From: Ruegeria lacuscaerulensis
GTDB taxonomy: Bacteria; Pseudomonadota; Alphaproteobacteria; Rhodobacterales; Rhodobacteraceae
Direction: 5' to 3'
Assembly (NCBI RefSeq): GCF_013033355.1
Contig: NZ_WQDY01000007.1
Span: forward strand, 124,001-188,000
DNA: 64,000 nucleotides
Positions 10,418 to 17,615 of this stretch are shown piece by piece (position 1 is the first letter of the stretch; every line of letters begins with the position of its first letter). The notes beneath the pieces are model-generated. The model was not told the DNA's origin. It searched no databases and was given only the letters and a program-made list of their open reading frames with translations. Position numbers and translations under genes: made by a program.

Positions 10418-10449
10418 AAAAAAGAGAGGGCAGCCTGCGCCACCCTCTC
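10418..10449 (-). terminator. Rho-independent terminator after the His-rich secreted protein gene
   Basis: GAGAGGG (10424-10430) and CCCTCTC (10443-10449) form a 7-bp stem with a 12-base loop. On the minus strand it is followed by TTTTTTG, a typical U-run. It lies about 40 bases after the stop at 10491. Confidence 0.75.
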
Positions 10450-10490
10450 CTGCACGGCGCTTCTGTGGCGCCGCTCCTGCTCGAAAACGG

Positions 10491-10958
10491 TTACTGGTAA
10501 ACCACGCGGTACCCATGATGGCGCAGGCAGGCGGGCTCGTAGGCGCGCTTGACCTTTTTTCCATTCCAGAAACCGACTTTGCACTCTTGCGGCAGGCTAT
10601 TGGTGTATTTGTAATGCTTTTTCAGACAACGCGGCCCCAAAAGCGCATGGTGAGGCGAGTAACGCTCGTACGTCCGCAGGCAGTGTTTCGGCAAATCATA
10701 CTTGGCCACGTGGTGGGGTAGCGGGCGAACCGGGTGATGGGGGTGAACCGGCTTGGGTGTCTGAACGTGCGAACGGTGGCGACGGTCACGGTCTTTGTCT
10801 TTTTCTTTGTTGTAGTAATGCACGCCGGCGCCAATGATCGCGATGGCGGCCAGGCCACCCAGAATGTCCTTGGCATCTGCGGCCCGCGCCTGCGACACTG
10901 AAACCCCTGTTATGGTGATGGCAGTTGCTACGATCAGGGCGATGAATTTCCGATGCAT
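10491..10958 (-). CDS. Secreted or membrane-anchored histidine-rich small protein of unknown function
   Basis: The 155-residue protein (ATG at 10956-10958) starts with a signal segment (about 6-27, ending SQARAAD), followed by a glycine-rich hydrophobic helix ([16 protein letters not shown], about 34-49). A highly charged stretch comes next ([12 protein letters not shown]), then a His/Pro-rich part ([12 protein letters not shown]), and a C-terminal region with four cysteines that could form two disulfides (HCLRTY, PRCLKKH, QECKVGF, PACLRHH). This layout suggests a periplasmic protein that may bind metal. I do not recognise the family. The open frame upstream of 10958 lacks a signal sequence. 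Confidence 0.75.
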   Translation of the reverse strand: MHRKFIALIVATAITITGVSVSQARAADAKDILGGLAAIAIIGAGVHYYNKEKDKDRDRRHRSHVQTPKPVHPHHPVRPLPHHVAKYDLPKHCLRTYERYSPHHALLGPRCLKKHYKYTNSLPQECKVGFWNGKKVKRAYEPACLRHHGYRVVYQ

Positions 10959-11132
10959 GGTGCTTGTCCTTTTAGTGCTGGGGCGATCCGTGAACGATCG
11001 CGAATTCCTTGCACCGACAATGAGGACGCCCCTCTCAGACAAGCAATAACGGGCAAATGTTATCGAATATCAGGACACCAAAACCCCTTGGGTTATTGAA
11101 TATCAGGCCAAGCCATGCGCAGGATGCGGCCT

Positions 11133-11420
11133 ATGAAACAGATCCTATCTTTCTTGGCTGTTCTGGCCCTGATATCGGTCGCAAGCTCTGTGGCAGCCGC
11201 GGATTGTTATGCCGATTACAAGGCAAAACAGGACAACCCCCTGCGCCTGCACTATGGGGTGATGCAAGTGTCGGCCTGCGACAAGGGCAAGGCGACTCAA
11301 GAAGTGTCGCAACGGCTGCGCGGGTCGGGCTGGACCTTGCTGAACGTGATGTCGGTGTTTGGGCCGGAAGGGCTGGGTAAAAGGAAGGCAAATGCCGGAC
11401 AATTCTATCTCCGTTACTGA
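11133..11420 (+). CDS. Small secreted protein of unknown function
   Basis: A 95-residue protein with a clear signal peptide (MKQILSFLAVLALISVASSVAAA) followed by about 72 residues with two cysteines (DCYADYK and SACDKG), a likely disulfide. Three in-frame ATGs (11115, 11124, 11133) are possible; the third puts the signal sequence directly at the N-terminus and has AGGA nine bases upstream. The C-terminus overlaps the start of the next gene by 29 bases, so the two are probably translated together. The mature part looks like a conserved Rhodobacteraceae protein, but I can assign no function. Confidence 0.7.
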   Translation: MKQILSFLAVLALISVASSVAAADCYADYKAKQDNPLRLHYGVMQVSACDKGKATQEVSQRLRGSGWTLLNVMSVFGPEGLGKRKANAGQFYLRY

Positions 11421-12093
11421 GGCCCGACGATCCGGAGTACGTCTGGTCGGCGCAGGAATTGCAGCAATCGTGTTGATTCTGGTGACGGCCGCCATCTTCC
11501 TGTTCTGGACTCTGCCCGATGCAAACGCCTTTAACGCCCGCGTCGAACGCTTGTTTGTCGAAAGCGATCTGACCGCGCAGACCGAAATCCGGCTGCTCGA
11601 GATTCTGGCCCAATCGGGTACGGCGTTTGCGGATACGCTCTCAAGCTATCGGATGGTGATTTTCGTGTTGTTGGTGTTCGCCAGCGCGATGCTGGTCACC
11701 GCGCTTGTGTTTCTGGTCATGTTGGTTTTGCTGAACCGGCGCATGGCCCAGATCGAACGTAAGGGTATACAAGTTACGTCCCTTTTGATCAGCCGCGAAG
11801 AAAACACTGTTTACCTCAACAACATGGATTTCAAACTGACCCCCGCCGCGATGGAGACCTTGTCTGTTCTGGCTGAATCCCGGCTGGATGACGAGATGCT
11901 GTCAGGCGCCCAGATTGAGGCTGTGATTTCAGGCAAGGACGCTGCCGATTGCGACGAGGCCGCGGGCGCGACACGGATCAAACGGTTGCGGGATGCGTTG
12001 GGCAATCAGATGGTCAGCGAGTTGCTGGTCAAGAACATCGCCAAAAAAGGGTACATGCTGTCCATCGAGAAAGACGTCATTCAGATGGTTTGA
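11392..12093 (+). CDS. Two-helix membrane protein with a C-terminal winged-helix DNA-binding-like domain
   Basis: The 233-residue protein has membrane segments at about 18-40 and 82-110, separated by a short, probably periplasmic loop of about 40 residues. A cytoplasmic C-terminal region of about 110 residues follows. Its end (RIKRLRDALGN, then LLVKNIAKKGYML) resembles the recognition helix and wing of OmpR/PhoB-type winged-helix domains. This is the reverse order of ToxR/CadC, where the DNA-binding domain is N-terminal. AAGGAAGG at 11381-11388 supports the ATG at 11392. It lies upstream of, and co-directional with, the DUF427-cyclase gene. A DNA-binding role is inferred from the C-terminal pattern only. 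Confidence 0.65.
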   Translation: MPDNSISVTEARRSGVRLVGAGIAAIVLILVTAAIFLFWTLPDANAFNARVERLFVESDLTAQTEIRLLEILAQSGTAFADTLSSYRMVIFVLLVFASAMLVTALVFLVMLVLLNRRMAQIERKGIQVTSLLISREENTVYLNNMDFKLTPAAMETLSVLAESRLDDEMLSGAQIEAVISGKDAADCDEAAGATRIKRLRDALGNQMVSELLVKNIAKKGYMLSIEKDVIQMV

Positions 12094-12188
12094 TTGCGCG
12101 GTTCACGCTCTCGAAAAATGCGCCGCGCCCCTTGGAATAACTGCGCAAAAGCCCCATCCTTTAGGAACCTGTGCCAAGGAGGTTACCT

Positions 12189-13760
12189 ATGAACGTCCAC
12201 GCAGCACCACAGTCCAGTGGCTATGGAATCACTGTCGAACGATTGAATGGCTTGGTCTCGGTATACCGAGGTGACATCCTGCTGGCGCAAAGCGCGGACG
12301 CCAAGGTGATGTACGAAACACGGTTGCCGCCGATGATTTATATCCCGCGCCAGGATGTTCTAATCGACCTGAGCGCTGAAACCGATCTGCAAACCTTCTG
12401 CCCGTTCAAAGGCACCGCCACCTATCAGGACGTGTTACTGCCGGGCGAAACCTTGGCAAATTCAGTCTGGGCTTACGAAGATGCCCTGCCTGAAAGCAAG
12501 ATCATTCAGGGCCATATAGGGTTTGCATCAACCGCCTATGATCGGATGGATTTGGGCGACAACCGGCTTAAGACGCCGGATGACGGCAATATCAGCGGCC
12601 CGCTGATCGACTGGTTGATGCGGGGGGCCTCGGACATCAAGACGTCCGAGGAGTTTACCAAGGCGCTGGCAGAAAAGATGCTGGAACACGGGATCGCAAT
12701 TCAGCGGCTGAGTATTCTTGTCTGGTCGCTGCACCCTTTGATCGCAGGAAAACACTACATCTGGGAAAAGGACAAAGACGAGATTTCGACCAATGTGCCG
12801 ACCTACGAAATCCATGATCATCCCGCTTACATCAACAGCCCCCTGCGCCATGTTTCCAATGGGTTGGGCGGTGTACGACAACGCCTGAATGATGAGAACC
12901 CGCACAATAGCTTTCCCATTATCGAGGATCTGCGCGCCAAAGGTGCGACCGATTACGTCGCTATGCCGCTGCCGTTTTCTGACGGGCGCACCAATGTCAT
13001 AACGCTGACCTGCGATCATCCGGATGGCTTCACCACCGAGAATCTGGGGCTGGTATTCGAATGCTCCTCGGTCATCGCGCGGTTCTACGAGGTGTTCATG
13101 CAGCGGGAAAACGCGCAGGTCCTTCTGGAAACCTACGTGGGCAAACGCTCGGGCGCGCGAGTGCTGGGCGGTGAAATCCGGCGGGGTGACGGGGACGAGA
13201 TTGATGCGGCAATCATGTTCTGTGATCTGCGCAACTCGACCAGCCTTGAAGAACGGTTGGGGCGGGAAACCTACATCAGTCTTCTGAATGATTTCTTCGA
13301 AACCGTCTCTAACATCGTCCATGAGAACGCAGGTGAAGTCCTGAAATTCATCGGAGACGCGGTTCTGGCTGTCTTCCCCGCCGGGGAAGATGCCCAGTCG
13401 GCACGTGACAATGCGCAGAAAACGGCTGTGCAAATAGTCGAAAAGCTGGGCGAGTTGCGTCAATCGGGATCAGACATTCATTGTGATTGTTCGATCGGCG
13501 TGGCCTTTGGGCGCGTGACTTACGGCAATGTCGGGTCGCGTGAACGGCTGGATTTTACAGTGGTCGGCCAAGCCGCCAATATTGCTGCACGCCTTGGGGA
13601 GTATGGCAAAACAGTCAATCACCGGATCGTGGTTTCGGCCGATATTGTTCCCGCATGTGCCGACGCTATCCCACTGGGTGATGTTAAGCTTCACAATGTG
13701 TCGAAACCGGTCGAGTCCTATGCGCTGCGAACGGCTGCTGACGCCGTCCTGAACGGCTGA
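12189..13760 (+). CDS. DUF427-class III adenylate cyclase fusion protein
   Basis: The 523-residue soluble protein starts at 12189 behind a strong AAGGAGG. Residues about 13-120 match the DUF427 (NTP_transf_9) pattern, with YIPRQDV at 51-57 and CPFKGTATY at 71-79. Residues about 140-310 form a sensory-like region seen in some rhizobial cyclases (GLGGVRQRL, GATDYVAMPLPF). Residues about 335-490 are a class III cyclase domain with Asp346 and Asp390 (metals), Lys386 and Thr457 (base recognition), Asn464 and Arg468 (transition state). All key residues are present, so ATP to cAMP is likely. The DUF427 fusion is unusual. It follows the membrane winged-helix gene after 95 bases. Confidence 0.85.
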   Translation: MNVHAAPQSSGYGITVERLNGLVSVYRGDILLAQSADAKVMYETRLPPMIYIPRQDVLIDLSAETDLQTFCPFKGTATYQDVLLPGETLANSVWAYEDALPESKIIQGHIGFASTAYDRMDLGDNRLKTPDDGNISGPLIDWLMRGASDIKTSEEFTKALAEKMLEHGIAIQRLSILVWSLHPLIAGKHYIWEKDKDEISTNVPTYEIHDHPAYINSPLRHVSNGLGGVRQRLNDENPHNSFPIIEDLRAKGATDYVAMPLPFSDGRTNVITLTCDHPDGFTTENLGLVFECSSVIARFYEVFMQRENAQVLLETYVGKRSGARVLGGEIRRGDGDEIDAAIMFCDLRNSTSLEERLGRETYISLLNDFFETVSNIVHENAGEVLKFIGDAVLAVFPAGEDAQSARDNAQKTAVQIVEKLGELRQSGSDIHCDCSIGVAFGRVTYGNVGSRERLDFTVVGQAANIAARLGEYGKTVNHRIVVSADIVPACADAIPLGDVKLHNVSKPVESYALRTAADAVLNG

Positions 13761-13793
13761 AACCACAGTTCCTGTTTGAACGGGTTTCGATTA

Positions 13794-13835
13794 ATCCTGC
13801 TGGCGTGACGCCAACGGCTAACCACCCAGCAGGAT
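13794..13835. repeat. Inverted repeat spanning the end of the DUF1217 gene
   Basis: ATCCTGCTGG (13794-13803) and CCAGCAGGAT (13826-13835) are perfect 10-bp inverted arms separated by 22 bases, in the convergent gap between the cyclase and the flagellar genes. One arm is inside the last codons of the DUF1217 gene. It may act as a bidirectional terminator. Confidence 0.45.
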
Positions 13836-14609
13836 CAGGGCTGTTTGCGCTGGCGAGATCGTGCTTTGCAGCTGGGAAATCTGACTTCGAGCCAAGTACC
13901 TGTCCGTCAATTGGTCGATTGCAGATTCGTCAGTGAACTGGCTCAGATCTTCTGATCCTGTTGCACGAGACAGCCGGTCTTTGAACACCTCTAACTGCCG
14001 GTCCAGGTCGAGTTGCGCGAAACTGGATGGCAAACCAAGCGCTGTTTCCATCACGCTGCGCAACGGAGGCAAACCCATCAGATCAAACCATTTCGTATCC
14101 GCGCTTGTGTCTTCCGCCGCGAGATCAGCCAAAGCATGGCGCGCATAGAGCGAAATACGCATCGTATCGTCGCGTTCTCCAACGGCAACTTCGAACCGCG
14201 AGACAACATTGTCGCGCGCGATGTCTTCCATGAACGTGACCAGGCCAGTGCGTCGAATTTCACCTGGGCCCAAACCAAAAGCTTCGGAAAACTCTCGGTA
14301 CCGGCCATCTGCCAGCCGATTGGACAAGGCGTCATCCGCGCTGGTGCCGTCCGACAATATCTTCTGGATGAAGTAGCGATTATTGATATCACCCTCCAGT
14401 CCAAACGCACCCAATGCAACCTGAAGCAACCGTCGGTCTGAAACCAGATCCTCGGCGGTTTGCACTTTGCCAATGTTGTCCAAGAAGTATTGCGACTCAC
14501 GCTCATTGACGGCAGACGATGCAAAGCTCTCGATCTGCGCGTCATAAGTGCGCTGCAGAAAACGCCAGCCAACAATGCCGCCAGTGGGAATGACCGGCTG
14601 GAATGTCAT
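13818..14609 (-). CDS. DUF1217 family flagellar-associated protein
   Basis: The 263-residue, mostly helical protein matches the DUF1217 pattern found in alphaproteobacterial flagellar clusters, with repeated units such as FLDNIGKVQTAEDLVSDRRLLQVALGAFGL and RLADGRYREFSEAFGLG. The precise role is not established; the family lies in flagellar loci and is presumed to act in assembly. It overlaps the end of flbT by four bases and is the last gene of the minus-strand flagellin group. No signal peptide is visible. Confidence 0.8.
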   Translation of the reverse strand: MTFQPVIPTGGIVGWRFLQRTYDAQIESFASSAVNERESQYFLDNIGKVQTAEDLVSDRRLLQVALGAFGLEGDINNRYFIQKILSDGTSADDALSNRLADGRYREFSEAFGLGPGEIRRTGLVTFMEDIARDNVVSRFEVAVGERDDTMRISLYARHALADLAAEDTSADTKWFDLMGLPPLRSVMETALGLPSSFAQLDLDRQLEVFKDRLSRATGSEDLSQFTDESAIDQLTDRYLARSQISQLQSTISPAQTALILLGG

Positions 14610-15007
14610 TGCTGATAGGCCATCAACCGTTCCTCACGCGGCAACAGCGCACGCAAGGATTTGAGACATTTGTAATACTGCTCGGTCAGTAGCGCTTCGG
14701 TTGCTTCAGCCAGAACCTTGCGACTATCTGCGTCGGTAAACACCTGGCTCAGTTCCTCAACCCGGCGCAACAGCTGTTGGCGGGCGTCTCCCGGCTCCAT
14801 ATCGCCCGACAGGACAAGCTGTGCGGCATAGCAAACACGGCGGACAGGTGTATTGACCTCATTCGGGTGAATTGCATCGCGCAAACGCAACACATTCGCC
14901 TGTGGGGTCATGATCGAAAATCGGCTTCGACGATCGCCATTTTCAACGACTACCCCATTGATTAACACTCTCTCTTTCGGGGCGAGTTTTAGAACAAGTC
15001 CTCCCAT
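14606..15007 (-). CDS. flbT: Flagellin post-transcriptional regulator FlbT
   Basis: FlbT is a small alphaproteobacterial regulator that acts on flagellin mRNA in concert with FlaF. The 133-residue length fits. The start MGGLVLKLAPKERVLINGVVVEN and the later RVCYAAQLVLSGDMEPGDAR are close to the family pattern. It sits directly after flaF (one shared base) and upstream of the DUF1217 gene in the same unit, so flagellin, FlaF and FlbT are physically linked. In Caulobacter FlbT destabilises flagellin mRNA, while in some rhizobia it activates; which applies here cannot be read from sequence. Confidence 0.93.
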   Translation of the reverse strand: MGGLVLKLAPKERVLINGVVVENGDRRSRFSIMTPQANVLRLRDAIHPNEVNTPVRRVCYAAQLVLSGDMEPGDARQQLLRRVEELSQVFTDADSRKVLAEATEALLTEQYYKCLKSLRALLPREERLMAYQQ

Positions 15008-15381
15008 CAGGCAGTCCCCCTCTGACGGAGACCACGCAGTACAGCCATATTGATCTCGAGCAATGGCTCAACACTTGCCTTGTTGCCCAGAACCTGGCTG
15101 CTGTGTTGTTCGGTAAACTCGGCCAGATAGAAAATCCGGGCGCGCAGCTCATTTGGTAGCGCGTTGTCGGAATCTGTGACGCCACTGGCCAGTACCGTCC
15201 ACAGGCGGCGGTTTTCGTGCAACGCGTGAACGAATGCCCCAAAATCCGATTTCTGGCGCGCAGCCGCTGCCTTAAGGCGATGTGTGATCTTTGAAATCGC
15301 CTCATACTCGGTGTCTCGCGGTGTGCGGGTCGGGGCGGCGGTTTGTGCATACGCACGCTGTGCAAGAGTTTGCGGAGTCAC
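15007..15381 (-). CDS. flaF: Flagellin assembly/translation regulator FlaF
   Basis: FlaF is the partner of FlbT and is needed for flagellin synthesis and secretion. Starting at the GTG at 15381, the protein has 124 residues beginning MTPQTLAQRAYAQT, which matches the usual FlaF N-terminus. GGAAGGA lies seven bases upstream. A longer start at TTG 15396 is possible but would place this ribosome site inside the gene. Conserved helices follow (ITHRLKAA, LHENRRLWTVLASGV, LPNELRARIFYLAEFT). It lies downstream of the flagellin gene, separated by a strong hairpin. Confidence 0.9.
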   Translation of the reverse strand: MTPQTLAQRAYAQTAAPTRTPRDTEYEAISKITHRLKAAAARQKSDFGAFVHALHENRRLWTVLASGVTDSDNALPNELRARIFYLAEFTEQHSSQVLGNKASVEPLLEINMAVLRGLRQRGTA

Positions 15382-15418
15382 TTGAAATCCTTCCAATAGG
15401 CCGTCTGCGGGCGATCAG

Positions 15419-15446
15419 GGACGGGGCGCGAAACCACGCCCCGTCC
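15419..15446 (-). terminator. Hairpin between flagellin and flaF
   Basis: GGACGGGGCG (15419-15428) and CGCCCCGTCC (15437-15446) form a perfect 10-bp stem with an 8-base loop, 13 bases after the flagellin stop. There is no T-run, so it may stabilise flagellin mRNA or attenuate read-through into flaF rather than fully terminate. Confidence 0.55.
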
Positions 15447-15458
15447 AGGTTCCTGAAC

Positions 15459-16670
15459 TTAACGGAACAGCGACAGGATCGACTGTGGTGCCTGATTGGC
15501 GATCGACAGCGACTGGGTGGCCAGCTGCTGTTGCACCTGCAGGGCCTGCAGACGGGCCGAGGTCTCTTCCATGTCGGCGTCAACCAGCGAACCGATACCG
15601 GATTTGAACGAGTCCGCCAGGTTCGAGATGAACTCTTTCTGGGTTTCGATCCGGCCCTGCGACGAACCGAAGGCCGCCGAGGCATCAATAGCCGTGTCGA
15701 TCAATGTCTCAATCGTACCCAGAGCGGCGGTGGCACCGGCACCGGTGGACACATCAATCGAAGACAAAGCACCCAGACCACCAGAACCAGCATTGGCGAA
15801 CTGACCACTGACAGTCAGGTCATTGCCACCGGCATTGGTGAAATCGAGTGTACCTGGTGTGCCGCTGTCATAATCCACGGTCAAACCGGCGATACCCAAC
15901 TCGTCAACTTTGCCTTTCAAAGCAATGGCAACGATGTCAGCCGTTGTTGTCGCTGCAGCATCATCAGCGGTCACGGTATAGGACACGGTCTTGTCGCCAA
16001 CAGTAAGGCTAACGCTGTCTCCGGCTGCAAATGCGGTGGCGTTTTCGGCGATTTCAATCTGTTCGTTACCGCCACCATTATCCAGCGCGATCGCGACAGT
16101 GTCACCGTTGGCCGAGGCACCCGCTGAGCTGCCCGAGAAAATGTCATTGGCCGTATAACCCCCAACCGACAGATCCTGCCCCGTCACGGTAATGGAAGAA
16201 GCCGTAACAGCGCCCGTCGCATCACGATCCAGCGAAGCCAGAATAGAAGCTGAACCCGCCGACCCGTTAACCAGGTTAAGCCCGTTGAACTGGGCCGCTC
16301 CGACAACAGCGGTGATCTGATCGCGCAGCGCGGTTACGTCGTCGTTGATCTTGCCGCGATCCACGTTGTCTTCCTGCGCCGCGACGATCTTGCCTTTCAT
16401 CTGGTTCAGCAGGTCAGTCACGGTTTCCGATGCGTTCCGCGCCACCGCGACAGTGGACTCACCCAAGGCGAGGCTGTCTTTGATCGCGTTGAACCCTTTG
16501 ACGTCGGATTCCATGACTTTCGAGATTGCCCACACAGCCGAGTTGTCTTTGGCCGTAGCAACATCTTTACCGGTCGAGATCGCGTTCTGGGTCATCGCCA
16601 GGTTCTTGTTGACCGATTTCAGAGTCTGCAGCGCAACCATTGCGCCATTGTTGGTCAGAATGCTGGACAT
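15459..16670 (-). CDS. flaA: Flagellin
   Basis: The filament protein, 403 residues. The N-terminal D0/D1 helices (MSSILTNNGAMVALQTLKSVNKNL, ISTGKDVATAKDNSA) and the C-terminal helices ending in SLSIANQAPQSILSLFR are typical of alphaproteobacterial flagellins. Between about 150 and 310 lies a low-complexity, Ala/Gly/Thr/Asp-rich strand domain. It contains a flagellin-IN-like stretch (VSLTVGDKTVSYTVTADDAA) and would be surface exposed on the filament. The protein has no signal peptide, as expected for type III export. FlgN-like and rod-binding genes lie upstream on the same strand, and FlaF and FlbT downstream. Confidence 0.95.
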   Translation of the reverse strand: MSSILTNNGAMVALQTLKSVNKNLAMTQNAISTGKDVATAKDNSAVWAISKVMESDVKGFNAIKDSLALGESTVAVARNASETVTDLLNQMKGKIVAAQEDNVDRGKINDDVTALRDQITAVVGAAQFNGLNLVNGSAGSASILASLDRDATGAVTASSITVTGQDLSVGGYTANDIFSGSSAGASANGDTVAIALDNGGGNEQIEIAENATAFAAGDSVSLTVGDKTVSYTVTADDAAATTTADIVAIALKGKVDELGIAGLTVDYDSGTPGTLDFTNAGGNDLTVSGQFANAGSGGLGALSSIDVSTGAGATAALGTIETLIDTAIDASAAFGSSQGRIETQKEFISNLADSFKSGIGSLVDADMEETSARLQALQVQQQLATQSLSIANQAPQSILSLFR

Positions 16671-16879
16671 AGCTTCTTCCTTTTTTCGTATGGGCCCTTT
16701 GCGCCCGTGCTAACCCCGCACCACATGCGGGCTTTAACGTCTTTCTGATCATTGCGATCCGCCGTCGGGCTGTTCGCGCCACCTGCTGTTTCAGATGCCC
16801 GACCACCTTTGCCGCCGATCCCCTAACGGAGTGCTAAAACCCAAACGCGGAAAAATTCGGATTTGAATCAAACCGACAT
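16671..16879 (-). promoter_or_regulatory. Flagellin upstream region
   Basis: This 209-base gap separates the FlgN-like gene from flagellin and must hold the flagellin leader and probably its promoter. I see a purine-rich stretch near 16671-16685 as the ribosome site, but I could not identify a convincing sigma-28 or sigma-54 promoter by eye. Confidence 0.4.
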
Positions 16880-17239
16880 CTATGCCCGTTTTTCCAGTTT
16901 CGGGTGACTACGGACCGCGAAGCCGTTGCGTTGCCCATCAGCCCCGTAAGTGCTGAATTCCTGACGCACCCGGCGCAGTTCGGCCATGCGCGCGGCCACA
17001 GCGCGAATCCCATCCGCCGCGCTGTTCAGCAGTGCCTGGTTCCGCTCGACCTTTTTTTGCACGCGAATCAAATCCTCGCTGTCGAACACATCCAGTTCGT
17101 TGATCGCCCCAATCAGTTTTTCCTTTGCAGGGACCATATGATTAAGGCGATCCAGATCACCTTCGATCAGAGCAGAGCGCTCCAGATCCAAAACCTCTTC
17201 AAGAGACTGCACCAGATCAGGTTCAGATTTTGTCGGCAT
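16880..17239 (-). CDS. FlgN-like flagellar export chaperone
   Basis: The 119-residue, highly helical acidic/basic protein (EEVLDLERSALIEGDLDRLNHMVPAKEKLIGAINEL) has the FlgN family pattern. These chaperones keep hook-associated proteins FlgK and FlgL export-ready at the inner face of the flagellar export gate. The first 17 bases overlap the end of the rod-binding protein gene. It precedes flagellin on the same strand. Similarity among FlgN proteins is low, so the call rests on helix pattern, size and position. Confidence 0.75.
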   Translation of the reverse strand: MPTKSEPDLVQSLEEVLDLERSALIEGDLDRLNHMVPAKEKLIGAINELDVFDSEDLIRVQKKVERNQALLNSAADGIRAVAARMAELRRVRQEFSTYGADGQRNGFAVRSHPKLEKRA

Positions 17240-17504
17240 TGGTTTTCTCCATCATGGACCGCAAAAGAAATTCTGAAAGGCCAACGCCACCGGATTCGGC
17301 CAACTGGCGTGCTTGGTGCTGAACAAGAAAAGATGAGAACTGGTCTTCGCCCGCACCGCCACCAAAGGCTTTGCGCGCTTCACCCAACCCTGCCGACTTG
17401 AGCATTTCCGAAAGAAACGCTGCCTCAATCTCGACCGCGGCAGAGCGCAGCCTGTCGGATGTGGTGGGTGTTTGATGCGTAGGTAAGGTCGCAGAGATCT
17501 GCAT
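17223..17504 (-). CDS. Rod-binding protein (FlgJ N-terminal domain type)
   Basis: The 93-residue protein corresponds to the N-terminal rod-binding domain of FlgJ, with AAVEIEAAFLSEMLKSAGLGEARKAFGGGAGEDQF and the closing FLLRSMME. The muramidase half found in enterobacterial FlgJ is absent, as is usual in alphaproteobacteria, where a separate transglycosylase clears peptidoglycan for the rod. It is divergent from fliK; the 111-base gap between them holds a CtrA-like box. Confidence 0.85.
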   Translation of the reverse strand: MQISATLPTHQTPTTSDRLRSAAVEIEAAFLSEMLKSAGLGEARKAFGGGAGEDQFSSFLVQHQARQLAESGGVGLSEFLLRSMMEKTNADKI

Positions 17505-17554
17505 TGTTTTCTCCGAAATTTACGTCGAACTTTCTTGAACAAAGGCGAAAGCGG

Positions 17555-17570
17555 TTAAAATAAACGTAAC
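17555..17570. promoter_or_regulatory. Candidate CtrA-binding site between the rod-binding protein gene and fliK
   Basis: The sequence TTAA-N7-GTAAC matches the CtrA consensus TTAA-N7-TTAAC with one mismatch and lies in the divergent gap between two flagellar genes. CtrA controls motility in Rhodobacterales. This is one site judged by eye. Confidence 0.35.
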
Positions 17571-17615
17571 TTCCTGCAGGTAGATTTCGGGTCACACAAC
17601 CGGAGTCGGAGCAAA

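Noticed and set aside
12528-13463. A 311-codon minus-strand frame opposite the DUF427-cyclase gene
   Set aside because: It is antisense to a gene with intact catalytic motifs.
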